A stretch of DNA of 64,000 nt from Pseudomonas sp. MM213 (GTDB lineage: Bacteria > Pseudomonadota > Gammaproteobacteria > Pseudomonadales > Pseudomonadaceae). Numbering within the stretch: position 1 is the first letter of the stretch; each line of letters begins with the position of its first letter. Under the pieces are notes generated by a model. That model was not told the origin of the DNA. It was given only the letters and a program-made list of their open reading frames with translations, and searched no databases. Shown piece after piece: positions 56,286 through 64,000 of the stretch. Where the stretch lies: contig NZ_CP081943.1 in NCBI RefSeq assembly GCF_020423045.1, positions 4,960,001 to 5,024,000 on the forward strand, given 5' to 3'. Both the position numbers and the translations under genes were made by a program.

Positions 56286-58178
56286 TTAAATCCTGAAGCT
56301 ACCGACCAACTGCTTAAGACGCGCCGCCTGCTGCTCCAGATCGGAACACGCCCGCAACGTCGCCTGCAGGTTCTCCACCCCTTCCTGATTCAGCGTGTTG
56401 ATCTCGGTAATGTCGACATTGATCGACTCCACCACCGCAGTCTGCTCCTCCGTCGCCGTGGCCACGGACTGGTTCATCCCGTCGATCTCGCCAATCCGCT
56501 GTGTCACGCTACCCAGACGCTCGCCCGCCTGATTGGCGATCCCAACGCTGCTTTCACTCTGACGCTGGCTGTCGGTCATGGTGCTCACCGCTTCACGGGC
56601 ACCGACTTGCAGTTCCTCGATCATCTTCTGCACTTGCTGCGCCGAGTCCTGGGTGCGGTGGGCGAGGTTGCGCACTTCGTCTGCGACCACGGCAAAACCG
56701 CGCCCGGCTTCACCGGCACGGGCGGCTTCGATGGCGGCGTTCAGCGCCAACAGGTTGGTCTGCTGCGAGATGCTGGTGATCACTTCCAGAATCTGCCCAA
56801 TGTTCACCGTGTTGCTGTTGAGCGTCTCAATGTTGCCGCACGAATCGCTGATCTTCGCCGAGAGCTGCTGCATCGCCGCGATGGTTTTATCCACCACTTG
56901 CTGACCGTCTTCGGCCAAGGCGCGTGCATCGCTGGAATGCTGCGAGGCGAGGGCGGCGTTCTGGGCGATTTCCTGAGCGGCTGCGCCCAGTTCATTGATG
57001 GCGGCGGCCACGCTGCTGGTGCGCGAGGCTTGCTGATCGGAGTTGAACATCGACGAGTTGGACGCGGCGACAACGCGCAGGGCGACTTCGTTGACCTGGC
57101 CGGTGGCCGAGGACACTTCGCGGATCGAGGTGTGAATACGCTCGACAAAGCGGTTGAACGAAGTACCCAGCGCGCCGAATTCGTCGTGGCCGTGAATGGT
57201 CAGGCGCTTGGTCAGGTCGCCTTCACCTTCGGCGATGTCATGCATGGCGCGGCCCATGGTCAGCAGCGGCTGCATCAGGAAACTGATCAGCATGCCCAGC
57301 AGCGCGATGATGATCACTACGGCGATAACCATGGCGATGATCGCCGAGGTGCGGAATTCGCTGAGCATCGAGAACGCGGTGTCCTGATCCAGCACCAGCG
57401 CCACATACCAATCCGCCGACGGCACGCCGTTGACGTGGGTGAAGGAGATGAACTGGCGTTTGCCGTCGATCTCGACCTCTTTCATGCCCGGGCTGACTTG
57501 CGGCGCGCCGTTCGGGTAGGCCTCGGCGAGGTTCTTGAGCACCAGTTTGCTGTCCGGGTGGATCAGGATCTTGCCGTCGGCGCTGACGATAAACGCATGG
57601 CCGTGACCGCCGAAGTTCAGCGAGTTGATGATCGCGCTGACGCTGGACAGGTCAATGTCGGCGCCGGCGACGCCGATCATCTGGTTCTGATGCTTCACCG
57701 GTGTGGCCACGGTGATCACCAGTTTGCCGGAGGACGCAGCGATGTACGGTTCGGTGACGATGGTCTGTTGCGCGCCGTTGGCCGCCTTGTACCAGCCACG
57801 TGCGCGAGGGTCGTAATCGGCGGCGCGATTGCCGGCCGGAACCGAGAACATCACGCCGTCAGTGCCGCCGAAGTAGCTCAGCTGGAAATTGCTGGTGTAG
57901 GCCGGCAGGTCGATGGCGCGCTTGAGGCTGGCCTGGGCGCTGCCGTCCACGGCGATCTGTTGGGACAACGATTGCAACAGCTGGATGCGGCTTTCCAGCC
58001 AGGTTTGAATGTTGCTGGTGGTCAGGCTGCCGAGTTCCTGCATCGACGATTCGGTACTGCTGCGCAAGGTCTGGCGCTGGCGGTAGTCGTTGAAGAGGAT
58101 GAAACAGGCGAATGCAACGGCCACCACGAGGGCAGCAGCCAACAAGATTTTGTGGCTGAACTTCATGTTTCTGGTCAT
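56286..58178 (-). CDS. Methyl-accepting chemotaxis protein with dCache ligand domain
   Basis: 630 residues: membrane helix (about 10-30), periplasmic dCache sensor (about 35-270), second helix (about 280-303), HAMP and cytoplasmic signalling domain with the [19 protein letters not shown] hairpin tip. The sensor has the amino-acid-binding motif [12 protein letters not shown]... with a later Tyr and GADIDLS Asp, as in PctA-type amino-acid receptors. Start at 58178 ([10 protein letters not shown]) gives the usual PctA-like N-terminus; no strong ribosome site. Ligand not determined. Confidence 0.9.
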   Translation of the reverse strand: MTRNMKFSHKILLAAALVVAVAFACFILFNDYRQRQTLRSSTESSMQELGSLTTSNIQTWLESRIQLLQSLSQQIAVDGSAQASLKRAIDLPAYTSNFQLSYFGGTDGVMFSVPAGNRAADYDPRARGWYKAANGAQQTIVTEPYIAASSGKLVITVATPVKHQNQMIGVAGADIDLSSVSAIINSLNFGGHGHAFIVSADGKILIHPDSKLVLKNLAEAYPNGAPQVSPGMKEVEIDGKRQFISFTHVNGVPSADWYVALVLDQDTAFSMLSEFRTSAIIAMVIAVVIIIALLGMLISFLMQPLLTMGRAMHDIAEGEGDLTKRLTIHGHDEFGALGTSFNRFVERIHTSIREVSSATGQVNEVALRVVAASNSSMFNSDQQASRTSSVAAAINELGAAAQEIAQNAALASQHSSDARALAEDGQQVVDKTIAAMQQLSAKISDSCGNIETLNSNTVNIGQILEVITSISQQTNLLALNAAIEAARAGEAGRGFAVVADEVRNLAHRTQDSAQQVQKMIEELQVGAREAVSTMTDSQRQSESSVGIANQAGERLGSVTQRIGEIDGMNQSVATATEEQTAVVESINVDITEINTLNQEGVENLQATLRACSDLEQQAARLKQLVGSFRI

Positions 58179-58460
58179 TAAATGAACTACCGCGGAGGTG
58201 CTGGTCGACAAGGGGCGTCAATTTGCCACAGGAACGGGCTTTGCGCTGCTTTTATGTCGACTGAGCGGCGCCAAAGATTAGGCGAATTCTGTCAAAACCG
58301 ACGAAATGCTCAACAACACGAGAAAGTGGCTGATTTTTCGGCAAAAGGCAGACGAGCGGCCCGATAAATAGGCGCTCGGTCAGGGAACCAGACAGGGGTT
58401 TTCTCTTCTAAGCTTCAGCTTGGCTGTCATGCCATTCCCCTTTGTCCCAGGAGCTACACA

Positions 58461-58715
58461 ATGTCGCTGCGTTCCATCGCCCTGCTTTCGTTCTGCGTGT
58501 TGCTGGCCGCGTGCGGCAAAATCAATCAGGAAAACTACTCCAAGTTGTCGACAGGCATGGCCAAGGCCGAGGTGGAAACCTTGCTGGGCAAACCTACCGA
58601 CTGCGCGGGCGCGCTCGGCATGTCCAGTTGCACCTGGGGCGACAAGAACAGCTTTATCAGCGTGCAGTACGCCGGTGACAAAGTGTTGATGTTTTCCGGC
58701 CAAGGCCTGAAGTAA
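58461..58715 (+). CDS. Small lipoprotein with SmpA/OmlA-like domain
   Basis: 84 residues. Lipobox LLAAC at about residue 18, then LSTGMAKAEVETLLGKPTDC, typical of the small beta-alpha fold of SmpA/BamE-like proteins. Probably outer-membrane anchored. ATG at 58461 has GGAG about 14 bases upstream, so the start is only likely. Same strand as blc, 31 bases before it. Confidence 0.8.
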   Translation: MSLRSIALLSFCVLLAACGKINQENYSKLSTGMAKAEVETLLGKPTDCAGALGMSSCTWGDKNSFISVQYAGDKVLMFSGQGLK

Positions 58716-58746
58716 ACCGGGGCGATATGCCCTCGGGAGAAAAACA

Positions 58747-59316
58747 ATGAAGCGGTTATTGATCCTCCTTTTTGCCAGCCTGGTATTGGCCGGCTGCGCC
58801 ACTTCTGGTGAAAATCCGTTGGCGCCGAAAACGGTCAACAGCGTCAATCTCAAGAAGTACCAAGGGACCTGGTACGAGTTGGCGCGTCTGCCGATGTATT
58901 TCCAGCGCAACTGTGCGCAATCCGAAGCGCATTACACGCTCAAGCCGGACGGTAACATCCTGGTGCTGAATCGCTGCCTGACGGCGGATTGGCAATGGGA
59001 AGAGGCCAAGGGCACGGCTTATCCACAGGTGCCGGGCAAGACCGACAAGTTGTGGGTCGAGTTCGATACCTGGTTTTCGCGGTTGATACCGGGCGTGGCG
59101 AAGGGCGAGTACTGGGTGTTGTTCGTCAGCGACGACTACAAGACTGCGATCGTCGGCGACCCGAGCCGCCGCTATCTGTGGCTGCTGTCGCGAACCCCGA
59201 CGGTCAACGGTGTAGTGCGCGAAGAACTGCTGAGCAAGGCGCGTCAGCAGGGGTATGACACCACGCGGCTGATCTGGCGTGCGACGGATACGCAGATGGC
59301 CAAGACCTCGAATTGA
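58747..59316 (+). CDS. blc: Bacterial lipocalin (Blc)
   Basis: 189 residues. Signal peptide and lipobox (LAGCA, Cys18) make it an outer-membrane lipoprotein. Lipocalin motif GTWYELARLPM and RYLWLLSRTP near the end of the barrel. Binds fatty acids or lysophospholipids; often expressed in starvation. ATG at 58747 follows GGGAGAAAAACA. May be cotranscribed with the small lipoprotein. Confidence 0.92.
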   Translation: MKRLLILLFASLVLAGCATSGENPLAPKTVNSVNLKKYQGTWYELARLPMYFQRNCAQSEAHYTLKPDGNILVLNRCLTADWQWEEAKGTAYPQVPGKTDKLWVEFDTWFSRLIPGVAKGEYWVLFVSDDYKTAIVGDPSRRYLWLLSRTPTVNGVVREELLSKARQQGYDTTRLIWRATDTQMAKTSN

Positions 59317-59328
59317 TTACGCACCCTT

Positions 59329-59411
59329 TGTAGGAGCCGGCTTGCTGGCGATGGAGTGTCAGTCGACTTCAATGTAGCTGACACACCATCGCCAGCAAGC
59401 CGGCTCCTACA
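59329..59411. repeat. REP pair (inverted)
   Basis: TGTAGGAGCCGGCTTGC... facing GCAAGCCGGCTCCTACA, between convergent blc and hutF. Confidence 0.9.
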
Positions 59412-59421
59412 GGGGTTTGTG

Positions 59422-60786
59422 TTAACCCAAAAGATCGCGCAGGACTTGGGTGAACGCGCGATTACTTTCTTCTTCTGCGGCATGTCGCCCATCGCGCACA
59501 ACCCACTGGCCATTGACCAGCACATCGCGCACCTGGCGATCGCCGCCGGCAAACAACCAACGATTGAGAATCCCGTCACCACTGGCGGTCGCCAGGTACG
59601 GATCGTTGCCGTCCAGCACCAGCCAATCTGCCCGTTTGCCAACTTCCAGTGCACCGATCGGCTGCCCCATCGCCTGCGCGCCGCCGTCGAGTGCCGCGTC
59701 GTACAGCGTACGGCCGACCATCGGCTGGTCCGCGCCATACAACCGGTTACGCCGCTGATCGCGCAGGCGCTGGCCGTATTCCAGCCAACGCAATTCTTCC
59801 ACCACGCTCAGCGACACATGGCTGTCAGAACCGATGCCCATGCGCCCGCCTTGAGCGAGGAAGTCCACCGCCGGGAAAATCCCGTCGCCGAGGTTGGCTT
59901 CGGTGGTCAGGCACAAACCGGCAATGGCGCGACTCTTGGCCATCAGCGTGACTTCTTCCGGGTTGGCGTGGGTCGCGTGGACCAGGCACCAGCGTTGGTC
60001 GACTTCGGTATTTTCGTACAGCCATTGCAGCGGACGGCGACCGCTCCAGCTCAGGCAGTCGTCGACTTCCTTCTGCTGCTCGGCGATGTGAATGTGCACC
60101 GGGCACTGCTTGTCGCTGGCCGCCAGCACTTCGCTGATCTGCTGCGGTGTTACCGCACGCAACGAGTGGAAACACAGACCCAGCGATTGCGCCGGTTGCT
60201 GCGCCAGGATCGGCTGCAAGCGCGACTGGAGCTTGAGGTAGTTTTCAGTGCTGTTGATAAAGCGACGCTGGCCGTCGTTCGGCGTCTGGCCGCCGAAACC
60301 GGAATGGCTGTAGAGCACCGGCAGCAGGGTCAAACCGATACCGGCGGAACTGGCCGCCTGGCTGATGCGTAGCGCCAGTTCGGCCGGATCTGCATAGGGT
60401 TGGCCGCTTGTGTCGTGGTGCACGTAATGAAATTCCGCCACCGAGGTGTAACCGGCCTTGAGCATTTCGATGTACAGCTGCCGGGCGATCACGCCGAGTT
60501 GATCCGGGCTGATTTTTCCGACGAGACGGTACATCAAATCGCGCCAGGTCCAGAAACTGTCGTTCGGATTACCGGCCACTTCCGCCAGCCCGGCCATCGC
60601 TCGCTGGAACGCGTGTGAGTGCAGATTCGGCATGCCTGGCAGCAGCGGACCGCTTAGCCGTTCGGCACCATCTGCGTGGGAATCGGCCTGGATATGGGTC
60701 AAAACGCCGTCGGCGCTGACCTCAAGACGTACATTGTTGGCCCATCCACTAGGCAGCAGCGCGCGTTCGGCAAAGAAGGCGGACAT
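59422..60786 (-). CDS. hutF: Formimidoylglutamate deiminase HutF
   Basis: 454 residues. Amidohydrolase that releases ammonia from N-formimidoylglutamate in the Pseudomonas five-step histidine pathway. LHSHAFQRAMAG is the metal-binding HxH, with later HIAEQ and CLTTEANLGDG motifs. Divergent from hutC across a 107-base region with a HutC-type operator at 60813-60822, so both are likely repressed by HutC. Confidence 0.96.
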   Translation of the reverse strand: MSAFFAERALLPSGWANNVRLEVSADGVLTHIQADSHADGAERLSGPLLPGMPNLHSHAFQRAMAGLAEVAGNPNDSFWTWRDLMYRLVGKISPDQLGVIARQLYIEMLKAGYTSVAEFHYVHHDTSGQPYADPAELALRISQAASSAGIGLTLLPVLYSHSGFGGQTPNDGQRRFINSTENYLKLQSRLQPILAQQPAQSLGLCFHSLRAVTPQQISEVLAASDKQCPVHIHIAEQQKEVDDCLSWSGRRPLQWLYENTEVDQRWCLVHATHANPEEVTLMAKSRAIAGLCLTTEANLGDGIFPAVDFLAQGGRMGIGSDSHVSLSVVEELRWLEYGQRLRDQRRNRLYGADQPMVGRTLYDAALDGGAQAMGQPIGALEVGKRADWLVLDGNDPYLATASGDGILNRWLFAGGDRQVRDVLVNGQWVVRDGRHAAEEESNRAFTQVLRDLLG

Positions 60787-60812
60787 GGTTCAGCACCCCA
60801 TCGTGTGTTATT

Positions 60813-60822
60813 TGTATATACA
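60813..60822. promoter_or_regulatory. HutC-type operator between hutF and hutC
   Basis: TGTATATACA is a perfect 10-base palindrome, matching TGTA-N2-TACA, with a second overlapping partial copy (TATATACATATACA). Situated to repress both divergent promoters. Confidence 0.65.
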
Positions 60823-60893
60823 TATACAGACGTTTGCCTGCCCGGTAAACTCCGGCAAGCTAGCAACCTCTCTTCAACGAACAAGGATTAACC

Positions 60894-61643
60894 GTGCCGA
60901 CTCCGCCTGCAGTGTCACCGTTGGCCGCGAACATGGGCGACAGTCCGGCGCCCTTGTACGCCCGCGTCAAACAGATGATCACCCAGCAAATCGACAGTGG
61001 AAACTGGCCGCCGCACTACCGCGTTCCGTCGGAAAGCGAGCTGGTCAGCCAACTCGGTTTCAGCCGCATGACCATCAACCGCGCGCTGCGCGAGATGACT
61101 GCCGACGGTCTGTTGGTGCGTATGCAAGGCGTCGGCACGTTCGTCGCCGAACCGAAAAGCCAGTCCGCGCTGTTCGAAGTGCACAACATCGCCGACGAAA
61201 TCGCCTCCCGTGGCCATCGCCATACCTGCAAGGTCATTACCCTTGAAGAAGAGGCCGCCGGTTCCGAGCGCGCCCTGGCGCTGGACATGCGTGAAGGTCA
61301 AAAAGTCTTCCACTCGCTGATCGTGCATTTCGAAAACGATATTCCGGTGCAAATCGAAGACCGTTTCGTCAACGCGCTGGTCGCCCCGGACTACCTCAAG
61401 CAGGACTTCACCCTGCAAACGCCTTACGCCTATCTGAACCAGGTCGCGCCGCTGACCGAAGGCGAGCATGTGGTCGAGGCGATTCTGGCCGAGGCCAGCG
61501 AGTGCAAGTTGCTGCAGATTGAGAAAGGCGAGCCGTGCCTGCTGATTCGTCGCCGCACCTGGTCTGGCCGTCAGCCAGTGACCGCCGCCCGTTTGATCCA
61601 CCCTGGTTCCCGTCATCGTCTGGAAGGTCGGTTTCATAAATGA
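60894..61643 (+). CDS. hutC: Histidine utilisation repressor HutC
   Basis: 249 residues, GntR/HutC family. N-terminal winged helix-turn-helix (about 20-85, SELVSQLGFSRMTINRALRE) and C-terminal UTRA ligand domain (about 100-240) that binds urocanate. Starts with GTG at 60894; the start matches the usual MPTPPAVSPL N-terminus. Overlaps hutD by 4 bases. Confidence 0.96.
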   Translation: MPTPPAVSPLAANMGDSPAPLYARVKQMITQQIDSGNWPPHYRVPSESELVSQLGFSRMTINRALREMTADGLLVRMQGVGTFVAEPKSQSALFEVHNIADEIASRGHRHTCKVITLEEEAAGSERALALDMREGQKVFHSLIVHFENDIPVQIEDRFVNALVAPDYLKQDFTLQTPYAYLNQVAPLTEGEHVVEAILAEASECKLLQIEKGEPCLLIRRRTWSGRQPVTAARLIHPGSRHRLEGRFHK

Positions 61644-62209
61644 GTCAGATAAAGGTTTTACGTGCCGTTGATTACCCGCGCATGCCGTGGAAAAACGGCG
61701 GCGGCAGCACTGAAGAAATCACCCGTGATGCGGGTACTGGCCTGGATGGTTTCGGCTGGCGCCTGTCGATTGCCGATATTGGTGAGTCGGGCGGCTTTTC
61801 GACGTTCACTGGCTATGAGCGGGTGATCACCGTGCTGCAAGGCGACGGCATGACCTTGCGCGTCGATGGCCAGGACACGCATCCGTTGTTACCGCTGGAA
61901 CCGTTTGCGTTCAGTGGCGAGAGCCAGGTGTCGTGCACTCTGCTTGGCGGGCCGATTCGCGACTTCAACCTGATTTATGCGCCGCAGCGTTACAGCGCAC
62001 GGTTGCAGTGGCTGGATGGCGAACATCGGTTTTTCAGTTCGGCGGGCACGGTGTTGGTGTTCAGTGTCGGCGAGGCGCTGGAATTGCAGGTCGGTAACAA
62101 CACCCAGCAATTGGGTCGCCATGACTGCCTGCAACTCGACGGTAATAACGGCCTGCTGGAAGTCTCCAGTAAAGGCCCATGCTGTGTGGTCGAGCTGACT
62201 GCACGCTGA
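61640..62209 (+). CDS. hutD: HutD family cupin-like protein
   Basis: 189 residues. The N-terminal segment MPWKNGGGSTEEI and GWRLSIADIGESGGFS are typical of HutD, a bicupin protein thought to limit hut activity or maintain fitness on histidine. Overlaps hutC by 4 bases, so coupled. Followed by a REP pair. Confidence 0.93.
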   Translation: MSQIKVLRAVDYPRMPWKNGGGSTEEITRDAGTGLDGFGWRLSIADIGESGGFSTFTGYERVITVLQGDGMTLRVDGQDTHPLLPLEPFAFSGESQVSCTLLGGPIRDFNLIYAPQRYSARLQWLDGEHRFFSSAGTVLVFSVGEALELQVGNNTQQLGRHDCLQLDGNNGLLEVSSKGPCCVVELTAR

Positions 62210-62220
62210 TCCAAAATCCT

Positions 62221-62287
62221 TTCGCGGGCAAGCCTCGCTCCTACAGTGGACCGCAGATCCCCTGTAGGAGCGAGGCTTGCCCGCGAA
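62221..62287. repeat. REP pair (inverted)
   Basis: TTCGCGGGCAAGCCTCGCTCC... facing GGAGCGAGGCTTGCCCGCGAA, downstream of hutD. Confidence 0.9.
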
Positions 62288-62327
62288 GCTTTTCGCTACT
62301 TGAACGCGTTTCCCATCGCGCACCAAC

Positions 62328-62375
62328 TTGTTACCGAACGCCCCAGCGTGGCGCAAAACCACGCTCAAGTAACAA
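62328..62375 (+). promoter_or_regulatory. Nested inverted repeat, candidate CbrB/NtrC enhancer for hutU
   Basis: Outer arms TTGTTAC (62328-62334) and GTAACAA (62369-62375), with inner arms AGCGTGG/CCACGCT. The TGTTAC/GTAACA arms recall the CbrB site, though the spacing is longer than the usual one. Centre about 140 bases upstream of the sigma-54 promoter, where an activator of hutU would bind. Confidence 0.4.
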
Positions 62376-62486
62376 CAGTCCTCCCCTCCGCAAAATCCTC
62401 CCGAAAAATTTCATCTTCTCCAAAACCCTTGATCCAGGGGGCTTCCAGCCTTCCAAAAACTTTTCTTGAACACCCATCAAACAAGT

Positions 62487-62501
62487 TGGCCGCTTGATTG
62501 C
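62487..62501 (+). promoter_or_regulatory. Sigma-54 promoter of hutU
   Basis: TGGCCGCTTGATTGC: GG-GC spacing 12 and TTGC exact. In P. fluorescens SBW25 hutU is known to be transcribed by sigma-54 with CbrB or NtrC, which supports this site. Start near 62513. Confidence 0.75.
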
Positions 62502-62506
62502 ATATG

Positions 62507-62520
62507 CTTGTATGTACAAG
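62507..62520 (+). promoter_or_regulatory. HutC-type operator at the hutU start site
   Basis: CTTGTATGTACAAG, a near-perfect palindrome with TGTA-N2-TACA core, covering the predicted start at 62513. A repressor here would block promoter clearance. Confidence 0.65.
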
Positions 62521-62653
62521 TAAAGACGTATGCGTATGAGTCGATCGAGACTCTCCGCAGCGTCCACTGATTCGCTTGTGTCGCGTTGACGCGCACAGGC
62601 TGGCTTACCCACCGCCAGGGTTGGTTTGAATTGATCGCTGAGGAGTCTTTTTC

Positions 62654-64000
62654 GTGACTGACAATACCCAGAAACCTACTAAGTTTCGTGACGTTGAAAT
62701 CCGTGCCGCCCGCGGTAATAAGCTGACCGCCAAGAGCTGGCTGACCGAAGCGCCGCTGCGCATGCTGATGAACAACCTCGACCCGGAAGTCGCCGAGAAC
62801 CCTAAAGAGCTGGTGGTTTACGGTGGTATCGGTCGTGCGGCGCGTAACTGGGAATGCTACGACAAAATTGTCGAAAGCCTGACCAACCTGAACGAAGACG
62901 AGACCCTGCTGGTGCAATCCGGCAAGCCGGTCGGCGTGTTCAAGACCCACAGCAACGCTCCACGCGTACTGATTGCCAACTCCAACCTGGTGCCACACTG
63001 GGCGAGCTGGGAACACTTCAACGAACTCGACGCCAAAGGCCTGGCCATGTACGGCCAGATGACCGCCGGCAGCTGGATCTACATCGGTAGCCAGGGCATC
63101 GTTCAAGGCACCTACGAAACCTTCGTCGAAGCCGGTCGCCAACACTACAACGATGACCTCAAAGGTCGTTGGGTCCTGACCGCAGGCCTGGGCGGCATGG
63201 GCGGCGCTCAACCTCTGGCTGCAACCCTGGCCGGCGCTTGCTCGCTGAACATCGAATGCCAACAGGTCAGCATCGACTTCCGTTTGAACAGCCGCTACGT
63301 CGACGAGCAAGCCAAAGACCTCGACGACGCTCTGGCCCGCATCGAGAAATACACCAAGGAAGGCAAAGCGATTTCCATCGCCCTGCTGGGTAACGCTGCT
63401 GAAATCCTGCCGGAACTGGTCCGCCGCGGTGTGCGTCCGGACATGGTCACCGACCAGACCAGCGCCCACGACCCGCTCAACGGTTACCTGCCGGCCGGCT
63501 GGACCTGGGAAGAGTACCGCGCTCGTGCCAAGACCGAGCCTGCTGCCGTGGTGAAAGCCGCCAAGCAATCGATGGCCGTGCACGTTAAAGCGATGCTGGA
63601 TTTCCAGAAAATGGGCATCCCGACTTTCGACTACGGCAACAACATCCGTCAGATGGCCCAGGAAGAAGGCGTGGAAAACGCATTCGACTTCCCAGGCTTC
63701 GTACCAGCTTACATCCGTCCGCTGTTCTGCCGTGGTATCGGCCCGTTCCGTTGGGCTGCACTGTCGGGCAACGCCGAAGACATCTACAAAACCGACGCCA
63801 AGGTCAAAGAACTGATCCCGGACGACGCCCACCTGCACAACTGGCTGGACATGGCGCGCGAGCGCATCAGCTTCCAGGGTCTGCCGGCGCGTATCTGCTG
63901 GGTTGGCCTGGGCCTGCGCGCCAAGCTTGGCCTGGCGTTCAACGAAATGGTACGCAGCGGTGAATTGTCCGCGCCAATCGTGATCGGCCGCGACCACCTG
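62654..64000 (+). CDS. hutU: Urocanate hydratase HutU (3' end outside window)
   Basis: 449 codons visible, running to the edge; family length is about 560. Converts urocanate to imidazolone propionate with tightly bound NAD. WYYGGIG-type start ([17 protein letters not shown]), SGKPVGVF and the NAD-binding [12 protein letters not shown] segment are present, as is [12 protein letters not shown] at 62654 has GAGGAG about 10 bases upstream. First gene of the catabolic hut transcript. Confidence 0.97.
   Translation, partial: MTDNTQKPTKFRDVEIRAARGNKLTAKSWLTEAPLRMLMNNLDPEVAENPKELVVYGGIGRAARNWECYDKIVESLTNLNEDETLLVQSGKPVGVFKTHSNAPRVLIANSNLVPHWASWEHFNELDAKGLAMYGQMTAGSWIYIGSQGIVQGTYETFVEAGRQHYNDDLKGRWVLTAGLGGMGGAQPLAATLAGACSLNIECQQVSIDFRLNSRYVDEQAKDLDDALARIEKYTKEGKAISIALLGNAAEILPELVRRGVRPDMVTDQTSAHDPLNGYLPAGWTWEEYRARAKTEPAAVVKAAKQSMAVHVKAMLDFQKMGIPTFDYGNNIRQMAQEEGVENAFDFPGFVPAYIRPLFCRGIGPFRWAALSGNAEDIYKTDAKVKELIPDDAHLHNWLDMARERISFQGLPARICWVGLGLRAKLGLAFNEMVRSGELSAPIVIGRDHL

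Larger units (their letters stand above)
62210..62653. other. Regulatory region hutD-hutU
   Basis: 444 bases with no gene. Contains a REP pair (62221-62287), a nested inverted repeat (62328-62375), a sigma-54 promoter (62487-62501) and a HutC-type operator (62507-62520). From 62380 to 62480 there is only C/A-rich sequence with nothing recognised. Confidence 0.7.

Overview
The window is chromosomal DNA from a Pseudomonas of the fluorescens group. This is inferred from the high GC content, the many REP sequences of the GTAGGAGCGAGC type, the gene families, and a gene order that, as I recall it, follows P. aeruginosa PAO1 from about the tRNA-Thr near PA5160 to the hut locus near PA5100. No search was run. 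Apart from its left edge this is core genome.

Layout. Positions 1-3103 are the end of a genomic island inserted at the 3' end of a tRNA-Thr gene. It holds two tyrosine recombinases (one cut by the window edge) and a 0.9 kb stretch with strong inverted repeats and DnaA-box-like sites but no convincing gene. 3463-9207 carry a two-part deaminase-fold protein and a polar amino-acid ABC transporter operon ending in a methyltransferase. 9762-15626 hold a GABA-type permease, small or unknown proteins including a tandem paralogue pair, an alpha/beta hydrolase, a YhcG-type nuclease and a secreted protein. 15862-20074 hold tRNA-Phe, yggX-mutY-asmA and a PanZ-like protein. 20299-33769 run from an MFS carrier through hisBH-DUF2164-hisAF, a solute-binding protein, an envelope operon (EnvC-like, CtpA, polysaccharide deacetylase), gpmI, rhodanese-grxC-secB and trmL.

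33770-42337 is a nitrogen-control block. The NrsZ-type small RNA lies downstream of ntrC; ntrBC, two DUF4124 genes, a MORN/YwqK-type protein and glnA follow. 42338-58715 contain thiI, typA, a YkgJ protein, glgP, the DUF2339/DUF3999 pair, fbp, a DUF924 protein, a chemoreceptor and a small lipoprotein. 58747-64000 contain a lipocalin and the start of the histidine-utilisation locus: hutF divergent from hutCD, then hutU running off the right edge.

How the genes work together. Six sequences fit the sigma-54 -24/-12 pattern with exact spacing. They lie ahead of gabP, nrsZ, ntrB, glnA, glgP and hutU, and NtrC-like dyads lie upstream of nrsZ and ntrB. The hutU promoter is followed by a HutC-type operator and preceded by a nested inverted repeat that could bind CbrB. 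The window thus appears to hold a nitrogen regulator (NtrBC), its small RNA and several likely targets (glutamine synthetase, an amino-acid permease, histidine catabolism, possibly glycogen breakdown). No CRISPR array, prophage or insertion sequence was seen.
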